A program made the position numbers and the translations under genes. 39,170 nt of DNA, from the NCBI GenBank assembly GCA_964521425.1, contig CAZFRO010000023.1:1-39170 (forward strand). The letters run 5' to 3'. How positions within the stretch are numbered: position 1 is the stretch's first letter; each line of letters opens with the position of its first letter. The notes beneath the pieces are model-generated. The model worked only from the letters and a program-made list of their open reading frames with translations, did not search any database and was not told the origin of the DNA. Shown here one piece after another: positions 1 through 8,319 of the stretch. Source of the stretch: Joyebacterum sp964521425. Lineage in GTDB: Bacteria; Joyebacterota; Joyebacteria; Joyebacterales; Joyebacteraceae.

Positions 1-825
<825 letters not shown>

Positions 826-1009
826 GTAGTTTATCCTGTGAACCACCCACACCGTGGGCGGCTGCTATTCGGATATCAAAAAAATTGAAACCCCGTGGGT
901 CTGCGTTCGCACGCAATCCCTACAGGGCCCACGTCAAACTTTACCGACTTAGCACGCTATTCACTTGTCAAAGATCTGTCTCGCCACGCCTCTACTAATC
1001 TGTGGCGAA
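826..1009 (-). promoter_or_regulatory. rRNA leader with boxA-like antitermination site
   Basis: This is the transcribed leader between the rRNA promoter and 16S. The minus strand at 977-961 reads AGATCTTTGACAAGTGA, which resembles the boxA element (TGCTCTTTGACAA type) that recruits NusB/NusE in rRNA antitermination. Closer to the gene an imperfect inverted repeat, CCGCCCAC-GGT-GTGGGTGG (about 844-862), could form a short hairpin. The role is inferred from position and similarity. The partner strand of a processing stem would lie beyond the window. Confidence 0.6.
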
Positions 1010-1015
1010 CATGGT

Positions 1016-1044
1016 AGTGTAGTCGACCTGGCTGGGGGTGTCAA
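1016..1044 (-). promoter_or_regulatory. sigma70 promoter of the rRNA operon
   Basis: On the minus strand TTGACA (1044-1039) is followed by a 17-base spacer and TACACT (1021-1016). The -35 is a perfect consensus hexamer and the spacing is optimal. An A-rich run (GAAAAAAAG, about 1068-1076) just upstream of the -35 could act as an UP element. Transcription would start near 1009 and give a leader of about 185 nt before 16S. The promoter lies only about 70 bases after the tyrS stop codon. Confidence 0.8.
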
Positions 1045-1110
1045 GCGGTTTCTTTGCATTCCCACCACTTTTTTTCACCCAACCAGAAGTGCCTCCTGAA
1101 AGGCTCTCTC

Positions 1111-2367
1111 TCAGCCCTCGTGACCGTCGTAGGTCACTCGTTCCGGGAGGATCCTCGCGAAGCGCCGCTTCCCCACCTGGAGAAGGTGCGGTTCATCCAG
1201 AGGAACTTCGGAGTCTACATCAGTGACCGGACTCCCGTCAAGCTTTATTCCACCCTGCTTGATCAGGCGCCTGGCATCTCCGTTGCTCTTCGTGAGACCC
1301 GCACCCGTGAGGAGAGCGACTATCCACGCGCCTCCCCTCTCGCCCGGTCCTCCCTTGAGGACCACATGCGGCTCCGGGATCTCATCGGGGAGTCCGCCCT
1401 TGGCGAAGATGCGATCAAACTCCTGCTCGGCCATCGCGGCAGCCTCGTCGCCATGGTAGAGAGACACGATCGCACGAGCGAGCTTGCGCTTCGTATCGCG
1501 CGGCTTCGCGTCGAGACCTTCTAGCTCGCGGCGGACTGCGGCAAGCTCATCGGTTCCGATCGCGGTTGCGAGTTCGAAGTAGCGCACGATCATCGTGTCG
1601 GGAATCGACATCGTCTTCCCGTACATCTCCTTGGGTGATTCATCTATGCCGATGTAGTTCCCGATGCTCTTGCTCATCCTTCTCACGCCGTCGGTGCCTT
1701 CAAGAACAGGAAGAAGCATGACGACCTGCTGCTCGACTCCATACGCCCTTTGCAGCTCGCGCCCGACGAGACAGTTGAACTTCTGCTCGGTCGCGCCGAG
1801 TTCCACGTCGGACTTGATGGCAACGGAATCGTAGCCCTGCATCAGTGGATAGAAGAGCTCGTGGATGCTGATCGGCTGCTGGTTCTGGAAGCGGTTCGTG
1901 AAGTCGTCCCGCTCGAGAATGCGAGCAACGGTGTAGCGCCCGGCAAGATCCATCACCTCGGCGAATGACATCTTCGAGAACCAGTCTCCGTTCATCACCA
2001 CTTCGGTCTTCACCGGGTCGAGTATCTTGTGGAGCTGCTCCGTGTAGGTCCTGGCGTTCGCCTGAACCTCGGCGTGCGTGAGCTTTGGTCTGGTCTCCGA
2101 CCGGTCGGTCGGGTCTCCGATCATCCCCGTGTAATCACCGATGATGACGATGACGGTGTGACCAAGATCCTGAAACTGCCTGAGCTTCCGGAGACCGATC
2201 GCGTGCCCGAGGTGAAGATCCGGCGCACTGGGGTCGAACCCCTGCTTGATCTTGAGCGGGCGCCCCTCACGGACCGACCGCTCGAGCTTGGCCTCGAGTT
2301 CCTCTTCCTTGATGATCTCGACGACACCTTCCCTCAGTATGTCGAGTTGCTCCCTCGCACTCAGCAC
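1111..2367 (-). CDS. tyrS: tyrosyl-tRNA synthetase (TyrRS)
   Basis: Class I aminoacyl-tRNA synthetase that charges tRNA-Tyr with tyrosine in the cytoplasm. Counting from the chosen GTG start (418 residues), the HIGH-type motif HLGH is at 52-55 inside GFDPSAPDLHLGH, and the KMSKS-type motif RMSKS is at 230-234. The C-terminal ~70 residues (DARRLIKQGGIKLDG...) form an S4 RNA-binding domain. The GFDPSAPDLHLGH form and length fit the TyrZ/TyrRS-2 subgroup. A longer frame opens at 2388, but AGGGGA lies six bases before the GTG at 2367, and the protein from there (MLSAREQLDILREGVVEI) matches the usual N-terminus. It stands alone, divergent from the PBP gene and just upstream of the rRNA promoter. 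No clear terminator is visible after it. Confidence 0.96.
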   Translation of the reverse strand: MLSAREQLDILREGVVEIIKEEELEAKLERSVREGRPLKIKQGFDPSAPDLHLGHAIGLRKLRQFQDLGHTVIVIIGDYTGMIGDPTDRSETRPKLTHAEVQANARTYTEQLHKILDPVKTEVVMNGDWFSKMSFAEVMDLAGRYTVARILERDDFTNRFQNQQPISIHELFYPLMQGYDSVAIKSDVELGATEQKFNCLVGRELQRAYGVEQQVVMLLPVLEGTDGVRRMSKSIGNYIGIDESPKEMYGKTMSIPDTMIVRYFELATAIGTDELAAVRRELEGLDAKPRDTKRKLARAIVSLYHGDEAAAMAEQEFDRIFAKGGLPDEIPEPHVVLKGGPGERGGAWIVALLTGAGLTKSNGDARRLIKQGGIKLDGSPVTDVDSEVPLDEPHLLQVGKRRFARILPERVTYDGHEG

Positions 2368-2684
2368 AGCACTTCCCCTCTCTCCCACACCCGTGGCATA
2401 AACGTCTGTCAGCGAAGAGCCGCAGTGTCTCAGAGCGTCCTAAGAAACGACGTCACTTCCGCCTCTACTTCTGCCTCTGCGTCTGCACAGTTCATACCAA
2501 GCGGGGGTGGATGTCGCAAGAGAAAACGCGCGCTGGCGCTCTCTGCCCCGGGCAAGCCCCCTGCCCAGAGCGGCAGGTTGACTTCACGGTCCACCTGGGA
2601 TAGCTTTGCGTGATGCAGAGTGCTGATCCAGCCGGCTACACGGGGGATCACGCGGATGTCCCGGAACTTGAGGAGTGCTGACAC
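2368..2684. other. intergenic region between divergent tyrS and PBP genes
   Basis: This 317-base gap separates two divergent genes. A weak plus-strand promoter candidate is TTGACT (2578-2583), a 17-base spacer, and TAGCTT (2601-2606), about 80 bases before the PBP start. No comparably good tyrS promoter was found. Pyrimidine-rich short repeats (CTTCTGCCTCTGCGTCTG type) occur at about 2455-2490. An 84-codon minus-strand frame runs through the gap, but it has no convincing ribosome site or recognisable domain and is treated as chance. Confidence 0.4.
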
Positions 2685-4766
2685 GTGAGACGTTGGTTCG
2701 CAACATTCACAGTGACACTGATCACCATCGTCGTGGCCATGGTTGCGGTCATCCTGTGGCTTCAGAAGGACCTGCCCTCACCTTCGCTTCTGGAATCGAT
2801 CGAGCCATCGATCGGCACAACCGTCTACGCACGCGATGGGCGGGTCATCCACGAGTTCTTCCGGGAGAACCGCATTGTGGTCCGGGTGGCGGAGCTCGGC
2901 GAATCCCAGATTATCGATGCCGTCCTCGCCGCCGAGGATCAACGATTCAGAGAACACTGGGGTGTCGACATCGCCGGCATCGCAAGAGCCACGATCATCA
3001 ATATCCGGGCTGGGAAGGTCGTGCAGGGGGCGAGCACCATCACCCAGCAGCTTGCCCGCAATCTGTTTCTGACGCCGGAGGTCAGCCTCACTCGCAAGGT
3101 GAAGGAGGCGCTGTTAGCTCTCAGGATCGAGCAGACATTCTCGAAGAACAGAATCCTCGAACTCTATCTCAATCAGATCTACCTCGGCCACGGGTCCTAC
3201 GGCGTTGAGGCGGCGGCTCTCGATTTCTTCAACAAGCACGCTTCTGAACTCAGCCTGCATGAGTCCGCACTGATTGCCGGGATCGTACAGAGTCCGAACG
3301 GCTACTCGCCCAGGCGGCATCCTGATCTCGCCTCGCGGAGAAGGAGCATCGTCCTCAACATGATGGTCACATACGGCGCCATCACAAGTGAGGAGGCTGC
3401 CGTCGCCGACACGATGGATCTGAGCGTTCTCGACAGAGAAGACGTGGTTGCTTCGGGCGCCTACTTCATCGAGCATATCCGCCGTGATGTGATAGCGCGC
3501 TACGGCGCGGAGGCTCTCTATTCGGGCGGGCTCAGTGTCTACACAACCATGGACATAGGTCTGCAGGAGGTAGCCGAGACAGAGGTCGAGACAAGGATGT
3601 CGCGTCTCGAGATCGAGTATGACTTCCCGATCACGAAGCAGGACGAGTTCGATCTGGACACACTGGCCTTCATCCCGTACGTGCAAGCCGCCCTTCTTGC
3701 GACGGATGTCCGCACCGGCGGGATACTCGCCATGGTGGGCGGAAGGGACTTCGCCGACAGCCCGTTCAATCGCTCCACGCAGGCGCCGCGACAGCCGGGA
3801 TCGGGGTTCAAGCCGTTCCTCTACACGGCGGCCATCGACCACGGATACTCACCCGCGGACACGATTCTCGATGCGCCGCTTCTGATCCCGGGCGCCGGGG
3901 CGCCGATCAAGTTCGGAGACGCCGCACCCGACTACGAGGAGCCGACCGACTGGTGGCCCGTGAACTACAGCCACGAGTTCAGCGGAGAGGTCAAGCTTAG
4001 GTACGCTCTCAAGAAGTCCATCAATCTCGTCGCCGTGAGGCTCGGGCTCCTGGTCGGCCCCGACAAGGTTGCGGACTACGCGAACAGGATGGGGATATCA
4101 ACCCACCTCGCACCGGTGCCGTCGTTGCCGCTCGGAAGCCGCGAAGTGACGCTCATGGATATGGTGACGGCGTACGGCGTTCTCGCCAACCAGGGAGTCA
4201 GACTCGATCCGTACGCCATCGACCGCATCGAGGACAGGAACGGTCGGATACTCGAGCAACACTCCGGAATGAGCCAGATGATCGTGCCACCGGAGACTGC
4301 CTACATCGTCACGAACATGATGGAGAGCGTCATGTCGAGCGGAACGGGATGGGCCGCGCGAGCATGGGGATTCCAACATCCGGCGGCCGGCAAGACGGGC
4401 ACGACGAACGATTACGCGGACGCCTGGTTCGTGGGGTTCACGCCGAGCGTCATCTGCGGGGTCTGGTCCGGCTATGATGAGAGAAGACCGCTCGGGCGAA
4501 GCATGACGGGGGCACGCGTCGCTCTTCCGATCTGGACCGAGTTCATGAAGGCCGCACACGTTGACCTGCCGAAGACGCCGTTCGAACGTCCGGCGGGGAT
4601 CGTTGTGCGGACCATATGTGAGGAGACGGGACTTCTCGCGGCAGACGATTGTCCCAAGATCATGGAAGAGGTCTTCGTCCAGGGGATGGAACCGGTGAGG
4701 CACTGCGAGCGGCATTCGCCCCAGGTCGAGGAGGAGACGCGTTCTCTTATTCGATTCCTGCGCTGA
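2685..4766 (+). CDS. class A penicillin-binding protein (PBP1A-type bifunctional peptidoglycan synthase)
   Basis: Inner-membrane enzyme that polymerises lipid II and cross-links peptidoglycan in the periplasm. The 693-residue product has one N-terminal membrane anchor (about 5-26). The GT51 glycosyltransferase domain (about 40-215) has EDQRF with catalytic Glu84, GASTITQQLARN, KEALLALRIEQ with Glu141, and RILELYLNQIYLG. The transpeptidase domain (about 300-640) has SGFK with nucleophile Ser373 and Lys376, SIN at 445-447, and KTG at 570-572. All key residues of both activities are present. It starts at GTG, with GAGGAG about ten bases upstream. The protein is somewhat shorter than Proteobacterial PBP1A, with little C-terminal extension. 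It is monocistronic and convergent with deoA. Confidence 0.95.
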   Translation: MRRWFATFTVTLITIVVAMVAVILWLQKDLPSPSLLESIEPSIGTTVYARDGRVIHEFFRENRIVVRVAELGESQIIDAVLAAEDQRFREHWGVDIAGIARATIINIRAGKVVQGASTITQQLARNLFLTPEVSLTRKVKEALLALRIEQTFSKNRILELYLNQIYLGHGSYGVEAAALDFFNKHASELSLHESALIAGIVQSPNGYSPRRHPDLASRRRSIVLNMMVTYGAITSEEAAVADTMDLSVLDREDVVASGAYFIEHIRRDVIARYGAEALYSGGLSVYTTMDIGLQEVAETEVETRMSRLEIEYDFPITKQDEFDLDTLAFIPYVQAALLATDVRTGGILAMVGGRDFADSPFNRSTQAPRQPGSGFKPFLYTAAIDHGYSPADTILDAPLLIPGAGAPIKFGDAAPDYEEPTDWWPVNYSHEFSGEVKLRYALKKSINLVAVRLGLLVGPDKVADYANRMGISTHLAPVPSLPLGSREVTLMDMVTAYGVLANQGVRLDPYAIDRIEDRNGRILEQHSGMSQMIVPPETAYIVTNMMESVMSSGTGWAARAWGFQHPAAGKTGTTNDYADAWFVGFTPSVICGVWSGYDERRPLGRSMTGARVALPIWTEFMKAAHVDLPKTPFERPAGIVVRTICEETGLLAADDCPKIMEEVFVQGMEPVRHCERHSPQVEEETRSLIRFLR

Positions 4767-4790
4767 TCAACGACGGATCTCCCGCCCGAT

Positions 4791-4847
4791 CTACTGCCCC
4801 ACCTGAAACATGATCGCCCGACCGACTACTCCACCTGAGATATGATC
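4791..4847. repeat. imperfect direct repeat duplicating the 3' end of deoA
   Basis: CTACTGCCCCACCTGAAACATGATC (4791-4815, plus strand) and CTACTCCACCTGAGATATGATC (4826-4847) align with one 3-base gap and three mismatches. The second copy contains the deoA stop codon and last codons; the first lies just beyond it. It looks like an old local duplication 35 bases apart. The 12-mer CTGAAACATGAT in the outer copy recurs at 21944-21955. Confidence 0.5.
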
Positions 4848-6139
4848 TCGAGGATACGGCCCGTCGGGGTCAGTGGCTCATCCACAATGTGGATCGCCGC
4901 AAGCACGCGTAGGGCGGCGGACGCGTTCGCGGAGTCGTTTGAGGCGTGTATCCTGGCCACGGGACGTCCAGCCTCGACGTGATCACCGACCGACACCAGG
5001 AGCTCAATACCGACCGCCGGATCGATGCTCCCAGCCATCGTCAGGCGTCCTGCCCCCAGCTCCACCGATGTGAGGCCCATTTCGAGAGCGTCGATCGAAT
5101 CAACGTAGCCCTCGGCGGGCGCCATGGCATCACGGACCACCGGCGCTGACGGGAGAACTGACGGGGTCTCAATAAACGCAGGATCTCCCCCCTGAGCGAC
5201 GATGAACCGTCTGAAGGCATCAAGGGCCCGGCCCGAGTCGAGAGCCGCCACGGCGCGTATTCTGGCCTCTCCAAGGTCGCTCGTGAGACCTCCAAGGTGA
5301 ATCATGTGCGCGGCAAGCTCGATGCTCGTCTCGCGGACGTCAGTCGGCCCCTCGCCCTTCAGAACATCGACCGATTCCATCATCTCGAGAGCGTTCCCGA
5401 TCGCAGCGCCCAACGGAGCATCCATGCTCGTGAGGACGGCCGTCGCCTTGAGCCCTATGGAGGCGGCCGTGTCGACAAGGTGTCTGCCGAGGTCCCTCCC
5501 ACGCTCCAGGCTGTCCATGAATGCCCCACGTCCGACCTTCACGTCCAGAACCAGCGCGTCCAGCCCCGCGGCGAGCTTCTTCGACAGAATGCTCCCGACT
5601 ATGAGCGGGATGCACTCCACTGTGGCAGTGACGTCGCGGAGCGCGTACATCTTCCTGTCGGCTGGGACGATCTCTGACGACTGACTGACTATCGCCATCC
5701 CCACCTCGCCCACGAGATCGCGGAACTCACGCGGAGAGAATGCGGTCTTCATGCCCGGAATCGACTCCAGCTTGTCCAGAGTCCCTCCCGTGTGCCCCAG
5801 CCCCCGTCCCGAGATCATCGGAATCAGAATGCCCTCGGCCGCGGCGATCGGAGCCATGATGAACGAGAGCTTGTCTCCGACTCCTCCGGTCGAGTGCTTG
5901 TCCACCTTCGGTCCATCGAGGGAGGACGTGTCGACCGTCTCGCCGGACGCCAGCATCGTGCGGACAAGTGTCTCCGTCTCGCTCTTCGTCATTCCCGTGA
6001 AGAACGTGGCCATCAGGAACGCCGACATCTGATAGTCGGTGACGTCTCCGGCGACGAATCCCTGAATGAGGAGTTCAAGCTCCGCTCTCCCAAGCTCACC
6101 GCCGTCACGCTTTCGCTTGATTATCTCGTAGATCGTCAC
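4826..6139 (-). CDS. deoA: pyrimidine-nucleoside / thymidine phosphorylase
   Basis: Phosphorolyses (deoxy)uridine or thymidine to the free base and (deoxy)ribose-1-phosphate in the cytoplasm. The 437-residue product has the family hallmarks: MTIYEIIKRKRDG at the N-terminus, KHSTGGVGDK at 81-90 (phosphate binding), and the signature SGRGLGHTGGTLDKLE from 110. The C-terminal third is the usual alpha/beta domain. The open frame reaches 6184, but the GTG at 6139 has GGAGG seven bases upstream and gives the standard N-terminus and family length (about 433). It is the last gene of the cdd-rpiB-deoC-deoA operon, 71 bases after deoC. Unlike deoC and rpiB it carries no N-terminal extension. Sequence alone does not separate broad-specificity Pdp from thymidine-specific DeoA. 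Confidence 0.93.
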   Translation of the reverse strand: MTIYEIIKRKRDGGELGRAELELLIQGFVAGDVTDYQMSAFLMATFFTGMTKSETETLVRTMLASGETVDTSSLDGPKVDKHSTGGVGDKLSFIMAPIAAAEGILIPMISGRGLGHTGGTLDKLESIPGMKTAFSPREFRDLVGEVGMAIVSQSSEIVPADRKMYALRDVTATVECIPLIVGSILSKKLAAGLDALVLDVKVGRGAFMDSLERGRDLGRHLVDTAASIGLKATAVLTSMDAPLGAAIGNALEMMESVDVLKGEGPTDVRETSIELAAHMIHLGGLTSDLGEARIRAVAALDSGRALDAFRRFIVAQGGDPAFIETPSVLPSAPVVRDAMAPAEGYVDSIDALEMGLTSVELGAGRLTMAGSIDPAVGIELLVSVGDHVEAGRPVARIHASNDSANASAALRVLAAIHIVDEPLTPTGRILEIISQVE

Positions 6140-6210
6140 CGTGTGGCCTCCAACTGGAAGACCGGCGATAGCGCCGGTCCTCACACAAGAGTTTCTTCGG
6201 GTACACCGTG

Positions 6211-7011
6211 TCAGCAGCCGACGATCTTCACACTCGCGCTCGCCCCGATGCGCGTAGCGCCGGCCTCGACCATCTCCTTCGCTGTCTCAAGATCTCTGAT
6301 TCCACCGGCCGCCTTTATCCCCATCTCACCACCGACCGCGGCCCTCATTAGAGACACATCGTGGGCAGTGGCCCCGCCGGGTCCAAAGCCCGTGGAGGTC
6401 TTCACGAAGTCCGCTCCTGCAGCCTTCGCCAACTGGCAGGCCTTGACCTTCTCCTCATCCGTCAGAAGCGCCGCCTCGATGATCACCTTCGAGACCGCGA
6501 TGCTCCTGCAGGCCCCAACGACGGCTCGTATGTCACGCTCCACGAGTTCGTAGTTCCGTGACTTGAGCGCTCCCACATTGATGACCATATCGATCTCCTG
6601 GGCCCCGTCTGAGATGGCTCGCTCGGTCTCAAACGCCTTGACTTCAGGAGTGTTCGCTCCAAGAGGAAAGCCGACGACCGTGCAGACCTTGACGTTCGTC
6701 AGTCGCAGCAGTTGCGCACAGATGGAGACATGTGTCGGATTGACGCAGACCGAAGCGAAGCTACAGCGCCGGGCCTCGTCGCAGAGCTCGGTGATCTCCT
6801 CGGAGGTCGCCGCCGGCTTCAGTATCGTGTGATCGATGATCCCGGCCAGCTCACGCCTGACGTCATCGACGCCGCACGTCGAGCTTATGCGTGACGCCCC
6901 CGATTCGATGATCGAGTTGATGTCGTTGGCGCTCTCGCATGAGGCGTCGGGTGCCTTCAGTCGAGCCATCACTTGGTCGGTCACTCGCGCAATCAGCTCT
7001 TCGCGTTCCAT
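6211..7011 (-). CDS. deoC: deoxyribose-phosphate aldolase with N-terminal targeting-like extension
   Basis: Class I aldolase that cleaves 2-deoxyribose-5-phosphate to glyceraldehyde-3-phosphate and acetaldehyde. In the 266-residue protein the Schiff-base lysine is Lys204 (DFVKTSTGF), with the proton-relay pair Asp141 (EIDMVINV) and Lys233 (GIKAAGG). All catalytic residues are present. The family body begins near residue 49 (VDDVRRELAGIIDHTILKP). The first ~48 residues are extra: an amphipathic helix, MEREELIARVTDQVMARL, and a polar, Ser/Ala-containing linker. This resembles encapsulation peptides that direct enzymes into bacterial microcompartments (inference). GGAG six bases before ATG 7011 supports this start. 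The start overlaps the rpiB 3' end by 19 bases, suggesting translational coupling. Confidence 0.95.
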   Translation of the reverse strand: MEREELIARVTDQVMARLKAPDASCESANDINSIIESGASRISSTCGVDDVRRELAGIIDHTILKPAATSEEITELCDEARRCSFASVCVNPTHVSICAQLLRLTNVKVCTVVGFPLGANTPEVKAFETERAISDGAQEIDMVINVGALKSRNYELVERDIRAVVGACRSIAVSKVIIEAALLTDEEKVKACQLAKAAGADFVKTSTGFGPGGATAHDVSLMRAAVGGEMGIKAAGGIRDLETAKEMVEAGATRIGASASVKIVGC

Positions 7012-7610
7012 TCGCTCTCCAAAGCCAGGATCTTTCTGACCCTGCGCTCGTGTCTGTCACCCCCGAAGGGTGTCGTGAGCCATACCCGGACCATCTGTCT
7101 CGCAAGCCCTCTGCCGACGACGCCAGACCCCATCGTCAGGACGTTCGCCCCGTTGTGCTCCCTGCTGTTCCTGATCGTAGCGATATCGTGACAGCAGGCG
7201 GCGAGGACGCCCCGAACCCGATTCGCTGCCATGGCCGAGCCTATGCCTGCGCCATCTATCATGATACCGCGGACGCACTCCCCGCTCGCCACAGCATGCG
7301 CCACTGCCGCTGCATGGTCGGGGTAGTCGCACGATGATCCATCGAGAATCCCGACGTCCTTCACACGATAACCGAGTTCCTCAGTCAGGTACCTCTTCAG
7401 TGTCTCCTTGAGCTCGAACCCGCCGTGGTCGGAACCGAGGGCGATGCTGCCGTCAGCCGGAGTGACACCGGCGCGGTGGCCGGCCAGGCAACACGGAGAG
7501 GCAGAGGAAGCGCCAGCGGCTTCACTGCTTGGTGCGTTCTCTGGCGCACGCTCTGACGCGCCGACGATCTCCCGCACTATTCGCTCGACGTCGTTTCGCT
7601 CGACTGGCAT
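6993..7610 (-). CDS. rpiB: RpiB/LacAB-family sugar-phosphate isomerase with N-terminal targeting-like extension and altered active site
   Basis: Member of the ribose-5-phosphate isomerase B family, 205 residues. The body starts near residue 54 with IALGSDHGGFELK and includes the HN pair at 152-153 (SREHNGANVL). RpiB proteins are usually about 150 residues; the extra ~53 N-terminal residues contain a helix (VERIVREIVGASE, 8-20) and a Pro/Ala/Ser linker, as in microcompartment encapsulation peptides. The usual catalytic Cys-Gly-Thr-Gly stretch is IDGAGIG here, so Cys is replaced by Asp119 and Thr by Ala121. Substrate or mechanism may therefore differ from true ribose-5-phosphate isomerase. The chosen ATG has GGAGAAGG upstream; a longer frame reaches 7823 but has cdd-overlapping, unfamily-like sequence. 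Confidence 0.9.
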   Translation of the reverse strand: MPVERNDVERIVREIVGASERAPENAPSSEAAGASSASPCCLAGHRAGVTPADGSIALGSDHGGFELKETLKRYLTEELGYRVKDVGILDGSSCDYPDHAAAVAHAVASGECVRGIMIDGAGIGSAMAANRVRGVLAACCHDIATIRNSREHNGANVLTMGSGVVGRGLARQMVRVWLTTPFGGDRHERRVRKILALESEWNAKS

Positions 7611-7681
7611 GGCGTCCTTCTCCGTCGGTGATCTCGGTCTTGTCAGTGGCCAAGCGCTCCAGGCCTTGGGACCTAGGTCTC

Positions 7682-8077
7682 TCAGCCGGACGGTTTGTAG
7701 GTTGTGAACGGGCGCGGGAAGAGCTCCGCGATGGTCGTTGTCACGAACGACCCGTCGGCGCCACCGACGACTATCCTGAGATCCTGTGCGAACTCCCACA
7801 GAACCTGTCTGCACACACCGCACGGCATAGTCGGCTCGGGTGAGTCGGTCGCTATCGCCAGCGTCTCGAACTCGCGTGCGCCCTCCGAAACCGCCTTCGC
7901 TATCGCGTTTCTCTCGGCGCAGACCGATAGACCGATAGATGCGTTCTCCACATTGACCGCGGTGAAGACCCTTCCATCCCGGGACAGAAGCGCTGCGCCC
8001 ACGGAGAAGCCTGAGTACGGTGCGTACGCGCGTTCCTTGACGTCCCTGGCCTGACTCAGCAGCTGTTCGTCGGTCAT
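7682..8077 (-). CDS. cdd: cytidine deaminase
   Basis: Zinc-dependent deamination of (deoxy)cytidine to (deoxy)uridine, feeding the phosphorylase encoded in the same operon. The 131-residue product is the size of the homotetrameric class. Zinc ligands are Cys53, Cys86 and Cys89 (CAE and PCGVC motifs) and the proton shuttle is Glu55. NVENASIGLSVCAERNA and PCGVCRQVLWEF are diagnostic. The frame stays open to 8281, but ATG 8077, with GGGGAGAGGG just upstream, gives the standard N-terminus (YAPYSGFSVGAALL near 18-31). It is the first gene of the operon; the next gene starts 71 bases downstream. No N-terminal extension is present. Confidence 0.95.
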   Translation of the reverse strand: MTDEQLLSQARDVKERAYAPYSGFSVGAALLSRDGRVFTAVNVENASIGLSVCAERNAIAKAVSEGAREFETLAIATDSPEPTMPCGVCRQVLWEFAQDLRIVVGGADGSFVTTTIAELFPRPFTTYKPSG

Positions 8078-8154
8078 CTCGCCCTCTCCCCTTCCATCTA
8101 TCCCGTCATTCCCGCCGGCCACGGCGGAACCACTCCACCCAGTATGTAGTCGGC

Positions 8155-8184
8155 ATAGTAGCATATGCTGAAGAGCACCTTCAA
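8155..8184 (-). promoter_or_regulatory. candidate promoter of the cdd-rpiB-deoC-deoA operon
   Basis: On the minus strand TTGAAG (8184-8179), an 18-base spacer and TACTAT (8160-8155) lie about 78 bases upstream of the cdd start and downstream of the terminator that ends the PorV unit. Both hexamers match consensus at 4 of 6 positions. No operator for a DeoR- or CytR-type regulator was recognised. Confidence 0.45.
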
Positions 8185-8253
8185 GGCCATTCAGCTTGCC
8201 GTGCCCCGCCGGGGGCGCTCGGCAAGGGCTTGATAACTCGCTTCCCGCGTACA

Positions 8254-8287
8254 ACAGAAAAGGGCGCGTCGCACGCGACACGCCCTC
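8254..8287 (-). terminator. rho-independent terminator of the surface-protein/porV unit
   Basis: Read on the minus strand, GGGCGTGTCGC and GCGACGCGCCC form an 11-bp stem with one G-U wobble, followed by TTTTCTGTT. It begins about 35 bases after the porV-like stop codon and separates this unit from the cdd operon. Confidence 0.85.
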
Positions 8288-8319
8288 TTCCGGGATTACA
8301 GATGTCGATTCGAGGCCGG

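Noticed and set aside
2218..2245. tRNA-like GGGGTTCGACCCC arm
   Set aside because: It is the codons for the GFDPSAP motif of tyrS; no acceptor or anticodon stem surrounds it.
2430..2684. 84-codon minus-strand frame between tyrS and the PBP gene
   Set aside because: No ribosome site, no recognisable domain, low-complexity composition, and it occupies the divergent promoter region.
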